This document shows positions 23,001-36,539 of a stretch of 64,000 nucleotides of DNA, piece by piece. Position numbers and translations under genes: made by a program. The stretch is taken from NCBI GenBank assembly GCA_902805475.1, contig CADCSX010000008.1, positions 1,922,001-1,986,000 of the forward strand, given 5' to 3'. Source of the stretch: Entonaema liquescens (lineage: Eukaryota; Ascomycota; Sordariomycetes; Xylariales; Xylariaceae). Below the pieces are notes generated by a model, which saw only the letters and a list, made by a program, of their open reading frames with translations, did no database searches and had not been told where the DNA came from. Numbering within the stretch: position 1 is the stretch's first letter; each line of letters starts with the position of its first letter.

Positions 23001-26000
23001 GATCCTATCTTCTCCGGCAAGGCTTAACTGGCCCCCAAGTTTTTGAATACGCCGTGAAAGAAGGCGAGGAACATTCCGTAGATCTTCGATGACGTTACGC
23101 AGCATGTGTCAATTGTCTTGTCGTTCGCAGACAATCACCACGCGCGCTGTCCGAGCCGACGCGGCTGATGTCTCATGTTTCAGATCCATCCTATCCTAGC
23201 CTCGACATAGATTGTCTAGCTCTGGTTGGCGCTGGTTCCTCTCATGTATCATGTATCAGAACACTCTCGTAGAACAACAAGAAGTTCCTCTACCCTTTCT
23301 CTACCCTTCCTCTACTCTGCACTGGGTGGGGTTATTATCAATAAACCTGGAGCCTTGCTTGCCCGCCCGTCCGCAAGATAGGCATCGAATATTGGTTAGA
23401 AACACTCTAAGAGGCGTACCGTGATCCCGCCGAAAGCGTGTGCGCGCACGCGGCCTGTGGCACAGTTCTGACCCCACGAGCCGTATCCCTTCGCAAAAAC
23501 GACCGTTTCTACGAAAATCGTCACCGAACTCTTGGAAGGTGATCTCGTGATGGAAGCTAAGGGTCTTAGATCCCAGCCACGAGTTGATCGGCTCGTTCTC
23601 GCATTAACCTCCCCCCTTTCTTGGGAGGGGACCCGTGGTTGTAAAACCATTGGGCGTGCATTGGGCAAAGAGAAAAAAAATAAAGATCCTTACTGTCTAT
23701 CGTGGCGTAGCACATAGTTTAACATACCTAAAGTACGTTTGCTTGCTTGAACCGATGTCTCTCTGTCTAAGACAATTAGCATGTGTTCTACCCAATCCTA
23801 CGGAACATTTCCGTCGTCGTAGCCCGTAGTTTCAAGTCTTCTACCCTGTTTAATAGGGTAAGTCCGGGGTAAGGTAACGTCGAAGGCGTCCTCTGTCGCC
23901 TGAATTAGGAACCAGGAAACTATAGCTTGCCGTGGCTTGCAGCAAAAGGGCCTCAGCTCCTCTTCTTTTAGGATATATCACCTTGTTACACAGCATGCAG
24001 CCCTTCGAAGAGATGAAGATGGAGACGAAGATCGCGGCCTCGAACGGACTTGATGCAGCGACGCTAAATTGGGGTGTCTGTTTCAGTGCTGTGCCGCACG
24101 CGCAATTTGCGATTTATCCCACGATGGCCGGGGGGTTTGGGGGTGAAATATTCAAATACTAATGAAATTATCCTGGCAACGCCTGACAGCCCAGGTTGGT
24201 TTCGTATGCTCCTATGCCACGTTGTTGATCTGATCGGTTAGACTTGAAGATTGGTTCATGGTCCTAGCATGGTAATAATTCTCGACGTAAAGTAACCAAC
24301 TTTACATGGTGGCCTGGTGATGGCTAGGGCTACCCGATCAACTAGGGACACGGTTCGTAACTCCACGCCGACGACATTTACTAATACCGTGCTACAAGTA
24401 TGGAGCACCTACTGCAGGTCTCAGCCCTCAGGCACCTTGTAAGTACCGCTTGGATGCGGCGGCTTCGTCATCGAATGGATATGAGGTATCCAGTAAAATA
24501 ACTACCTCTATCGTAAAGAGTTCTGACAACGATCCCGAAGATGCCAGGGGCTTGCAACGGGACAGACGGGCTACATTAGCTTAACCTGCAAATTGACAAT
24601 TCCATATGCATAGCCGGTAGCTGAGGAGAATATCGCGGAATGCTCTTCCTTTATTGGGCACAAGATACGACAGGGCCAGATTGATAAGCCAATCATGGGT
24701 ATGGCTTCGGCGCGTTCCCGTTCAGGAGATAGCTGGGAAGCCCTGCGTTCCGCTTTCTAGATGGTGATCGTCAGTAGGATGACCCTGTTAGAGAAGTTGT
24801 CCGGACTTCTAGTATCAGCCCCCAACCTCCGATGTTTTGCGGAGATTCTTTACGAGGGCCGAAGCCGCCTACTAGTCTCGTCGACCGAATAGGTAGGTTT
24901 TGCGATCAGACCATTCGCTGCTGGCGTGTTGGTATGGTTGTCGCAGTTGTCGTAGAGTCATTGGAATGCTACTGTAAAGAGTCAAGGATGCTATTCCCTC
25001 CTTGAAATACCTAACGACTACCAGGACTCGCTATCGTTTAGTTATTTCGTCCGTTTACATTTCCGGCGAAGATCCGACATCTCCGGATATGCTGTTCGGT
25101 CCGAACTTACGGGGGGTTGCACTTCTGTATACTTCTGTATTGTTAAGCACGATGCCGAGAGCAAATAACGTATCGGTACTGCCGTCTCAGCTAGAGAACC
25201 GCGAGCCAACCAAATAAGAGCTGTATGAACCACATAATATACACTTGCATCGGAAGTCGAGATTGTCTCCGATACGCCTAATTTCAAATGAGGCTTTCAA
25301 ACGCCGCACTAATTAGAATGCCGACCATGAGAGATCCCGATGGTGGGATAGAATTAATACACTACGATCGCCGACTATAAAATGCATAACTAGTGCAGGT
25401 AGATAGGACTACTAGGGCCGGGTGGCCGAGCCAGAGTATAGTCGAGTGTATAGATTAAAACCACCATATATGCTTATGCTTAATACCATAGTTCTGGTAG
25501 ATAAGGGGAAGGTCTAGAACCCCGCGATAGACCATGTAGAATTGCCAGCTGACGCCTACATCTATCTATCACTTGCAGGCGCCTTAGGTGACGTGAGGCC
25601 CAAGCCCTTCAGCTTTATAAGGCAAAATATCAGATATCTCTTACGAACCGATAGATTCGTACGACGAGCAATGTGCATGTGGCTGCGCTACTGTAAACTG
25701 GGACAAGAGAATAGCAAACTCTATCGTATCGATTACGTAGAGTGGTGTAGACTCGCATAGAACGAGATACGCCAATTACCAACCCAAGCCCTTGGCGAAT
25801 TATCTGTGCGAAACACGGCTTTCACGATGGGTTCCCGCGAATATATGGGTACGACGCATGCCTAGATATGCTACGATGCTGTGAAGCGCAGGTGCGCGAT
25901 ATCGTATACGCCGTATTGGTTAGCATTGGTTAGCATCTACCCTAAACGACGACTAGAAGATAATAGTCAATAGCCAAGCGCTGCGCCATAGCAAGGGTAA

Positions 26001-26100
26001 ACTCGTAACGGCCAAGAAGCCCACCCGCCACGTTCTACGGCGATCCGAGAGAAACGTGACGATGACGTCGAGGGATGCACGAATATACGAAAGAGCGGAA
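23001..26100. other. intergenic, no gene supported
   Basis: Mixed-composition DNA with stop codons frequent in all frames. Several frames of 60-90 codons exist on both strands, but none has a recognisable domain, adjoining splice signals or a plausible start context. No RNA gene seen. Confidence 0.45.
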
Positions 26101-27050
26101 GCGATAAAAGCCCCTTAGCTCCACAAGGTTAGCTCTGGCGGTGGACGAAGTGACCGGCCGAAATAAGAGAAATGTATTCGTCGAAACGTGAAGGGGGCAA
26201 GAGTAACAGAGTCACGAGAGGCAATGAATAATGAAAGATGGATGGACGGATAGCTGAGATGGCGGTAAGTATTGTGTCGTGCTGAGCTGTAAATGTACGG
26301 TGATATGCGCAAATACGCAAGTCAAATTCTAGGCGTTGGTGTTGGCATTGGTTCTTGTCTCGGGTTGGTGACGGGCGAGGATAGGCGAAGGGGTACATTA
26401 CAACAATAATAGTTGGCGAAGTCGGCCGAAGGAGGCTCAAAAAAATAGAAGCAAGGGGGGGTGTGTAAAAAGAACAAATGAACAAATGGCACGAGGGAAC
26501 AAAAGTAACAAGGGGAATACAAAAAAAGAAGAAAAGGACGAAATAGGGTGACAAATTGCGCCTCGCGTTGCGCCTGAGGCTAAAGCGCGTCACTATGGAG
26601 ATTTGGATTGCAGTATTTGGATGCGGTCTCGATCTTGTGTATGATTTTTGGTGATTTGATGTAAGGTGTATGTACTATGTATGTGTGTATGTGTGTATTG
26701 TGTGTATTGTGTGTGTGCAGGCGGTTGAAGAAAGACAGAAAAGTAAAAATCAATTAGACGAACATCAGACAACGTGGTTGCGTTGCAGATCGGGATTTGA
26801 CTTAAACTCGATACGGCCTTTCTGGGCTGCAGATTTGGCAGCCATGGGCAGCGAATGCAAGAGTCGAACCCTCGTCGACCCTCGTTTAGTGTTGGAAGGC
26901 ACCATCTGGCACCATGCAAGCTGTATCGGCCGACCGCCAGTCTCCCATACAAGTGCTCGCAGATAGAGGAAAACACCCTTGCAATGAGCGGTGGACTCGG
27001 GGTCTCATGCAGTGGAATCTGTGCTTCGCCGCCCACTAGCAAGCACCCCT
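26101..27050. other. strand-asymmetric pyrimidine-rich region
   Basis: The minus strand is strongly C/T-rich over about 26150-26590 and carries a TG/CA microsatellite at about 26676-26720. Open frames on the minus strand (26129-26593, 26593-27042) reflect this composition and are not supported as genes. It could be an untranslated leader or a non-coding transcript. Confidence 0.35.
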
Positions 27051-28501
27051 ACCCACACTACCCACGTAACCCACGTAACATCTCTCCTACCATCGAGACT
27101 CTTAGCCTGCCAAGGTGGTTTTAGCTGGGAGATACCTTTGATCATGTACCTCTTCTCCCCAGGCACCCCACTTTCCCAGGCAATGATACATTTTGGAAAG
27201 TCCATCCATACTTTGGACGCCACTGGTTCGTGGAACCGCCCAAAGTAGCTTCGTATGGGAAGTTGCGTTACAGAGGTCCCTTTCGTAGTACAACAACCTC
27301 AACCTAACAACAGCAGTGACGAGGAACGAAACCGATCTGTTACGGGGTTAATTAGCCCTGATTTTTCATGTTTTGGAGTTGTTGGTTAAAGCCCTTATTA
27401 ACATCATTTAATAATTAAATCATAATATATTTAAAGATATGCAATTGCTGCATATAGCATGGATGTTAGATATTGGCATATATTTGCATTGTGACTATTT
27501 TCATATTGAGACTAATAACTAACTTACCAATATAGGATCCAAAAGCTTCAAAATACCATAGGTTCAATACCGAGCGTCTTTCAATACATAGACCCATATT
27601 GACATCTATACTCAACTAACGTAAGCACCTTCTATTTCATCAAGTATGACATTTATTACTACCTCCGCGGTAGATCGGAGGATATAACATAAGCAGTAGC
27701 CAGATTCAATGTTGATTCTTAAGCGCAAGTCCGCTTGCCGCAGCGGGGCTTTTGGCGGGGGAAGTGAGAAAACCCGCTCATTGCCGTCCCCCGACGTTCA
27801 AAAGCAGCGTAGGCTCGATTCGCAATCCATAAGGTACAGAAGTACACGGGTACTTTCTTACTTTCTTAATTTTTTTTTCTTTACTGGGTTATGCTAGGTA
27901 TCTAGATACATGTATCTATCTAGTGATACCGGTGCAACGATTTCAGATTGTCTTAGCGCGCCCTTACCCGCGTAACACTAACTATTCTCGGGACTAAGGC
28001 TGATTCCAAGGCAAGACTTTGCGAGGGGCTTTTAAACCTTATCGATCTCTTTCTAAATTGAACGGGTTTAAAAACAATAGACGCTATGAAGTCATAAGGA
28101 AAAATCGTACGAACGTCGGCCGACGGCTTCTGCATTTGTTAATACTTCGGGATTTGTCATGTGCACGGGTGAGTTCAAATAGCGAATTGACACCTATGGT
28201 TGCAACCCAAAAGGCTATAGCAACTTGTGATTGGGCCTTTGGTGGGCTCTAACAGCTGAATGGCGGACGGGGTCCAGTCCGACCAGAAGGGCGTGAGCAT
28301 CTTGTGTCACATGGGAGCTTATTAACGGTACTACTCAAGAGCCTCGACTGGCAATAACACGCGGATAATTGCTATGCGTTTGGCTGGACTTCTGGACAAA
28401 GCTCGGAGAAACATGCGATTGCAATATTCGCAACTTCTAGTACTCGGAAACCACCGATTACCTATCCCATCTATTCTATCTATTCGGGTAGAATGAGGAT
28501 G

Positions 28502-28532
28502 CAACTGGCGACTGGCGACTGGCGACTGGCAA
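28502..28532 (+). repeat. CTGGCGA tandem repeat
   Basis: About four 7-bp units in a row. Confidence 0.85.
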
Positions 28533-28720
28533 TTTGTCAGGTTACGCACATCCGCAAATAGACAACGGTCACGGCGAGATGACCAAGCAAGGGGGTAGCC
28601 TGAACTAGTTACTACTAACTAGTAGGTCTAAAGATTGTAAACTACCATCAGCCTCATAGGCTATGTTGTATAAGTGTGTATGAATGACTAAAAGCTACCT
28701 ACCTACCTTAGACCTACTGC

Positions 28721-28742
28721 GTAGATGTAGATGTAGATGTAG
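28721..28742 (+). repeat. GTAGAT tandem repeat
   Basis: Three and a half 6-bp units. Confidence 0.85.
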
Positions 28743-29000
28743 AACTCTTAATTCGGGGTATTATTACCTTACCCGTCGAGTCAGAGAGGGGAAGTTAGAC
28801 GCTGCAATCTCATAGGAGCGTAACAGAACATAGGCTAGCCTTCAGCCCTACGACAGCACCAGCCATGCGTGTGAGCGGCAACACCGAAAGACCCGCCTGC
28901 TAAGCAGCAGCAAAAAAAGTGAAAAATAGGCTTGGTGTTTATCACTAATCCCCACAAGAATGACCTTCTCCTGACCTTGGAAGGACGCTATGTAATAAAA

Positions 29001-32000
29001 ATACACACACCCAGCGTACAGCGTACCGCAACGGGTGTCCTGCGTCGCATTGCGTGCGTCAGTTAATTTATCGTCAGACCGCTACAATGTTCTAGCGCTG
29101 TTTCTTTTTCGGCTGCTATCTCCGCCCATTACTGTTTAACTGTTTAGTTGCTTGTTTTAGTGTTACTACTGCTGCAGGGGGACCAGCGCAAAGGACGATA
29201 CGGGGTTGACGCCATCGTAGGTAAGTTCTTGCGATACTGATACAGATACTAGATAGATACAGCCTTTTTTTTTTTTTTTTTGCTCGCTTAGACTGATTAA
29301 TAGTTTGGTGATAGCGGCTCTGCGCATGATACCTTGATGCTTCTGATGCCCCGATCTATAACTCGGGGTTTGAATATCTAAGACCGATATATCCCTTTTG
29401 GAAGCCCTCGGCGTATAATGCAACTTACCAGTCTATCAAAGAAGCGATGTGCCTGGCGCTTGCTTACTTACATATAGTAGGGGACGGCAATAAAGTGCGG
29501 ATGTCATTTCAGCCCTATGAACTGGCTGGAGAAGTTAAGATTGGGAAGGTCAAGGACAGCAAGTGTACCTAAATCTGTAGGTACCTATTGTAAGCGAGTA
29601 AGTACATTCGATGAGAAAATCTACATGGTTGACAATTGTATGTGTGTGTACGTACCTAAGGTAGTAATGTGGTTACCTACCTACCTATGCGGTAATGTAT
29701 CATCAAATAAATCCACAGGGGTGTGTGTATTAGACATACATACCTGCATACCAGGTAAAAAATGTATTGATAGATCGGGGTAGTTTGCCCAGGGAAATTT
29801 GGCCACATTATGTACCTAAACCACTTTTATTGCCAAAACCCGTAGCCGGTAGCCCGTATATTGGTGGTGTGATAACCGGGGTGTCCCTTTCGCAAGATGC
29901 GTTCTTGGCATGACCCAGGTCCATAGGCACGGGTTCAGTCAGCACCCATTTAGATTCGTCCCAGACTGCCGATAAAGAAGGTGAGAAGCTTCTGTACTTC
30001 ACATACTTACGCTACAACACACACCTCGTCTAATTCGCCCAGTTTCGTCTATGTTAGGTAGTTCCAACAGATATACGTGCTATCTAGATGTTTTTGTGCT
30101 GTTGCTGTTAGATGCAAATATTAACTTAGTGATCCTTCTTTTTACAAGAAAGCGGAGTACCCAGTTGTTTTGGACAAGGTAATAAATCAAAATAATTTGT
30201 ACTTCGTACGACACGGTCGCCGCGCGATCCGCTGGTGGTAAAGGCTGGGGGGGTAAAGGCCGGTGCCGAGAATAACGCTGCTTTCGCGAACTGCAGGTTT
30301 GACCCGCGTGACTAATTTTGGTCAACTATTTATTATTCTTCGTATCTTGCATCCCGCAATAATTACACCATGGTAGAAACATAGATACCGCATAGGCTTG
30401 CCATGGCGTATCACAGCATAGCATCATCAAGACGTTTGAAGGATCTCATCGTTGTATTCTATGTGTTCGGCTTAGTGGATAAGAGATGGGAACATTAAAA
30501 AAAGAAAAAAAAGTACAGTACATTAGAGAGAGTGTTCAACGGTTACTAGTTGGTTACAGGGGTAAATAAAAGCTAACGGAAACCCAAATTAGGTACATTA
30601 GTAACTAAGTTGGCACCTAGGTACATAGTACGGGACCGTACACGACAATTGGATGATTTACCCCCATTTCAGCTCGCGGGGGATTGCTTAAAAAGCGTAA
30701 ATAATTTAGCCCAATTTGTTGCCGCCTTATGTGGTTAATGTACTTCCAAATATGTTCATACGTAGCGTGCATAGTTACCTCATACCTATTATTCGGGCTT
30801 CTGTCTCACTTTTAAATCCGAATTCCATAGTACATAATATACTGTATAACAATCCTGCCTATCAACGATCTTTCCATCCACGCTTCCCTTGCAGGAAGCC
30901 GTTTAAGTTGTCGGGAAATAAGGGTTCCGTCCGTATTCTCGATGAGCATCCGTCGTATAATTGCGGTCCACTAACAAAATAGCAGCACTTGGCCCTAGGA
31001 CTCAATATGTTTTGAAATCCAACCTATACACCATCTAATTTGCAAAAAAGACTTAACGTAGGAAGATGAGAACACAGGGGTTTTATGCATTATCTGGGCC
31101 TTTTAATTCACTCACTATGATACTTGAACTTCATGCCACGCGACGGGACATGGATTATCTTTTGTGTTGCCTGCTTTAGGATTCCTCCTCTAAGCCACTA
31201 ACGTGCGTGCATCAGCACCATCTGCTGCTACCTACGTACCTTGGGGGGAAATAAACATGGGGGCCGTTTTGTTGAGATCCTATCAAAGCTTTAGACATGG
31301 GATCATCTCAAACGGGGACTTCTTTCATGATCTGCGAGAGAACTTGCCTCTAACGTATGTCGCCTCGGTATAATTCGAAATAGCGTAGGGCCAGAAGTCC
31401 TGACGGTCTTGAGGAGTTTCTCCAATGGGCTTCGTTCGCGCCATACGACGATCAGAGATAGGGATCAAAAGATAGTGAAGCTCGTTCACGCCTCCCCCAT
31501 TCGCACTAATATATTGCTAATATATTATACGTATCGACTTATTATCCACTTACTAGCTGCATTGGCTTTTTCCAGGAATGAACGTAGGTGCTCCTAACGC
31601 TCTATGGGTGCTCATTTCGCATTCCGCCACCCTGCTGATGACAATTCTTCAATTCTGGGGGAGACGCGTGGTGGCGATCCTGAGACGCGGGTTCTAAGGC
31701 GGGGAAAGAGACTTATTCCCGGAGATTTCGGGTGCTTAGATGGTCTAATCGCGCGAGTTGGCGGTGTCGATCCCGCAGGACTTTGCATACGAAGCACGAA
31801 TTTTACATAGTAGGCACATAGGGCTGTCTAACATGTTTCCTTATTCGGTTAACTAAGTCGTCTATCCCACGATAGTCAGTGCTCATGCATACCAAGAATA
31901 TCAGCCGGTTGCATAAACCACTCCTCTATCTGTGACCACGACCCCGAACATTAAGGGGGGTATTCTCGTTCGGCTATTAAGATAAGGAGTTCAGCTACAT

Positions 32001-33000
32001 TAGTAGGATCGTCATCTAGATGGACGCTTTTTCACTGGAACGAAAATCTAGAACGCCGAAGGCCCGGTAGCTACTCCTGACGACAGCAACGCGGAAATAA
32101 TCTGGTCACGTCCGTCCGAGATAGTAGGCAACTTCTGGATTAGGAATATGACTGACATTTGCGGGAGAATTTAACTGGCCCAAAACGGGTGTAAGTAGTC
32201 TAGATTGGATCTTACATGGCGTTCTTCGTTTGAGATCCTTGGTAACGGCTGTGACCTGAGGCCGACCCCTGATTTGTTCTCCCGCCAACGTTGCTATTAC
32301 ATGTATGCGGGACGCACATTGTACAGCTTATTGTACATGTACGTGTCGCCGCTGTAAAGAACCTCCGCAGAGGAAGGGGTTCTTGGCGAGTGAGAACCTT
32401 AAACCCCCCCTTCGCACGTTGACGAGCCCGAGATAGTGGGTGGCTTATGTTGTGCCGCTACCTGTGGGAAGGGTACCTACCTAGGGTAAGCAATACCCAC
32501 GCAATTTGCCGACTCCATGGAACTCCAAGCTTCTCGCGTCAGCACCCAACATCGTTAGGGGGGAGAAATAGCAGGTGAGAAACTCCCGGACGGTACGAGT
32601 CATATACCCCCTTGCTATTGCGAATTCAACTCTGTTGGTGGTACAATTCGACTTGCAGCTTCGATAGACAACCTAACATTGAGTCAATATCATCTAATAT
32701 AGGCAATATATGTTGGTACAAACACCAAAAAGCCAAGACACGAAAACACTAAAGTTTTCTAGGACAAAAGAGCAGGTGATTTAAGACCAATTATGCATAC
32801 AGCTAGCTCTAATAAAAACTATGCTTCGGAGAAAAAAATTGGCGTATATATTTAGACGCATTAAAAATCTTCTGTCCTCGTGGTGATATGATAACAGAAT
32901 GAAATATCCACCACTCACAAGTAAAAGGCTGAGCGATGGCTGGCGCCAGCTTTGTGGCTACCTGGTAGATACAAAAATATATGGGGCCTATTAGAACTTC
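29001..33000. other. intergenic, no gene supported
   Basis: Contains homopolymer T (29265-29280), several ACCTAGGTA-type palindromes (30616-30621, 32480-32485) and dispersed short frames. I recognise no protein family and no structural RNA. Confidence 0.45.
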
Positions 33001-36000
33001 AAAGAGCACGTGGGACAAGCTTAAGAGGCCAAAAAAGAAGCTGGGTAGGGAAAAGAGAACCTAGCTGTCAGAATTAGGTATCATGTACAACGTCGTCTTG
33101 CGTAGGCAATTTGAGGATTGAGTGACGTTGTGAAAAACCGGTAGAAAAAAGTCGACTGAGCCATGTGGCACATGCATGCATCATCCATGGACTTTTTGGG
33201 GTTGGACGAGGCTGAGAAACGCAAGAGGAAGAAGATAGGAAGATGTGTATTTCTCATTGGTGGGCTGATTTTTCTTCATATCTGCTGTTGGAGAAAATCG
33301 AATATTGGTTAAAGATGTCCTATGTAACTACTGAAGTATTTAGATCAACCCTCTCTAAGAATCCTTCGCCATGGCGTCCACGGCTTTTATCGCTGCCCAC
33401 CATCATGTCGGCCTTCCCGGCCTCTCCGCGCTGATATGTGTGAGTGTGTGAGTACAGACAGACCGCCCGTGCGTGGCAGAGTTAGAAACAGATCTCAAAC
33501 AAACAAAATAAAACACACCGACACCGATGGCATGAATTTTGAGTCACGAGAAGATGACTCCCAATTTGGAAATTTTCACTTTCTTTACTTAGGACTTGCC
33601 CGCCTAAGGTAACATACCAAATTAACTATATGATTGTCAAGATTGAAGTCTATGCAGTACACGATCTAACCCTGCCAAAAGAATCCTACAGGAGAAACAC
33701 GCAGAATAGTTATTTGGAAATGTACTTCTATTTTTTTTTAAGGGGTTTGGATTGACTGCCGGCTCAAGGCTGAATCCTTCTCTCCTACCCAGTTACGGTA
33801 TATCGGGCTTACTTTTGGATCAGCTTTGTCTCTAGAAATAAAGTATTGTATGTATGTATGGACGCACGCGAAATTGTGTTAGTATTCCCTTCCCTTCCCT
33901 TCCCTGCCCCCTGGTAACGTAGAACAATTCGAGAAGTTTGACCAGCAGCCCTAAGAGGCGGCAATTGGTAACCAATCAAAAGCTCGGAGAGGGCTTTGTA
34001 ATGGACCAGGGGCCAAAAATAGAAGCCTTATAAAGCACGTGCGAATCAGATGGCAGTTAGCTTCTTTTTTTGTCTTTTTCTTGTCCACCCTTTTTCAACC
34101 TTGACAAGTCGGACTTCTAGGATAGGCCAAGACAGAAGACTAAGATTCAACCCCTTTACCGCATATCACTTTACCGCTTTACGTAAAGATGTCTTACGCG
34201 TGTTTTTCTTTTGGCCTTCCCAGATCTAATCGCTTGGCGTCATTCCCGACGAGACTTTCCGAAGAAGAGGGTCCCCGAAAAAAAAGAAGAGGCTTCCCGT
34301 GTTGTCTAAGCCCCCTCTTCCATGCGTCTTTCTCGAAGGACTCGAAAGGCTAGGCACTGTATGAACGTATCATTGGTGATTCCAAATCACCAGCCACGAG
34401 TTTGGACCGTATGGGATTGTCCCTAGTGCGTTCCCTTGGTTGGAGAATTTTACGGATACTTTCGTATCCCTACCTAGGACTTTCTCTATCCCGTGTCTAT
34501 GATTTGATAAATACGGGGTTTAGCCTATCTTTCCTCCGGACTTTATAGGTGTTTAAACATTCCATGCGCTCAGCGTCTAAACTGGAATAGCTCAGCCTTG
34601 AAGGTTACTTGTAGGCTGTTTCCTTAGTGGAAATAACAATGACTATAGTGATGGTGGTAATGATAAGTGGTAGTGGTAGTGGTGTCAGAGTCTCTGCATG
34701 AATTCTAAGTCATGTGTCTGGCAATGCCTTCGCTTAGCATTCCCGGGGCTTTGTCTATCAGAGACGGCGGATAGGTTTTGGAATTCTGATCGTTACCCAG
34801 CATCATCACCTTGCGTGCGGCTGTTCGATGACACATATTGACACATATTTCAACACCGAAGTTGGCGAGGTATGTCAAGTAAAAGGCGAACATCTAGCGA
34901 TAGCCACGGTCTTAGGACTTATCCCATGCAAATCTCCTCTACGAGTGGTCAGGGTACGCAATAGGGTAGACTCATACTAGGTAGCTAACGCAACGAAACT
35001 CCAGAAACGTGCTGGGCTGCGACATGATCCAGAATAAAAAGACCCCTGCCTTGCCCTGCCCTGCCTCGTCGAGCCCTGTAAAACCTTGTCTACCCCCAAA
35101 GAGCTAAGCTTTCGCTGTTTAGCTTCCCTTTAATATTTAGTTAAGTGGTAATAAGAGAAATAGCCTTGTAACCTTTCATCCTATTTTCTGCTTTGTTGTG
35201 GAGAGAGATCAGACGATTGGTTTTGCGTACATAGAGTAGAAAAGGTTGATTCATTGGATTCCGAAGAGTGTGGCAGTGGCCGGCCGTATTTACCGTATTG
35301 CCTCGAAGCTTAACAGCTTTAACAGCCTTAAGAGTCCTTAAAGACCTTTGATAATTTGAAATGGATTAAGGAGTGTCTTCCCCACAATGTAAAGCTGCTG
35401 CTGCTACTACATCTAGCTTTACTCGTAAGATCCATCGTCAAGTCAACAGAACTGAATGATTACAGTAAATAGCCTAATGCCGCCGCCGATACCTTAAGAG
35501 CCAGCCCTACGAGTTGGCGGGTTACTGGGGGTGTGGAGAATTAAAGCTATCGCTGCTTTTAACTCGAGCGCACGGTACGCGAAACATTTCGTGTACTTTT
35601 GTGCGCTCTGCCCAGCTGCCAATTAGGCAGCAAAATTCGGGCAAAATTAGGGAACTCCGCCATGACTTCTATTTGAATGTAAATACTGCGTACATGCATA
35701 TCGTAAAGCCCAAGAACAACTGCTGAAGACCCCTGCGATCATGCAGGTAGGGTTGCTGCCAACTATCTTGGTACATTTGATACATACGTTTTCTATATGT
35801 AATCATTAAGATATTGAGGTATTTACCTATGTATATCCTATAAACTACCCCGAGCAGTAGTGGCAGTAGTGTAGGTATGTATTTAGGTATTCTATCTATA
35901 CCCCTCCCCCCATTCCCTCTTTCCCCCCTTGATCTGAACCCTTGTTCACTCGTGCGAGTATTGTCTTTACCGTACTCCAGCTCATGGATCGCCCGCTACT

Positions 36001-36539
36001 TCTTCCTTCAGATTGAGGCGCTGCGGTGCCTTCCTCGCACTGGCCCCAGAAGAACACTGCACCACCCCCCCAACTTCCAGTTGACGTTGTATTGAAAGAG
36101 CGGACGCACAATCAGGTGCATCGCAATTAGATGCCTGTCGAAGTTTGGACCCATGCTCGAGAGTACGTATCTTTGGTACGTATTTTCGATACGTATCTAC
36201 GTACTCGCAGACACATGTAATGTATCTAGGCTTTCAGGTACTCATGTTGCTGTGGCCTTGTCATAGAAGCGCATGGGGGCTGCAATCCTCCATCTCGAAC
36301 GCGGCTTCCATGGACCATGGCTGAACGGTCTACTTCTATATATTTGATTCCTTCCTCCCGCTTCAGAAAGTTTATGTGTCCCACCATCTCGGTTCGACAG
36401 CAACTTAGTTCTGAAGTAATCAACTATAAACTACGCCTTGACGTTTAACCGTCTCATCTTACTATATATCTATCACTTGTTCGACATCCCGTCATATAGT
36501 AATATCACAAGTCGACCACGGGGATAGATAGACTCAGCA
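33001..36539. other. intergenic, right part of gene-poor stretch
   Basis: A possible promoter-like patch at 34026-34043 (TTATAAA followed by CACGTG) precedes a 54-codon frame at 34189-34353. CCCTT and CCCTG runs lie at about 33888-33907 and 35045-35067. Its right end is the bZIP promoter. No confident gene. Confidence 0.4.

Larger units (their letters stand above)
27051..29000. other. intergenic with short minisatellites
   Basis: Includes a locally AT-rich patch (27400-27500), a CTGGCGA repeat and a GTAGAT repeat. No gene seen. Confidence 0.45.

Noticed and set aside
26850..26885. TTCGA-type B-box resembling a tRNA T-arm on the minus strand
   Set aside because: The stem has a mismatch and no complementary acceptor strand (AGCGAAT) or D-arm exists in the preceding 100 bases.
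26900..26960. Minus-strand segment resembling the 3' half of 5S rRNA (AGCACTTGTATGGGAGAC)
   Set aside because: The 5' half and closing helix of 5S rRNA are absent and similarity stops after about 20 bases.
26129..27042. Two long minus-strand frames
   Set aside because: They follow the C/T-rich and CA-repeat composition, give low-complexity Phe/Leu/Ser/Pro and Thr-His runs, and match no family.
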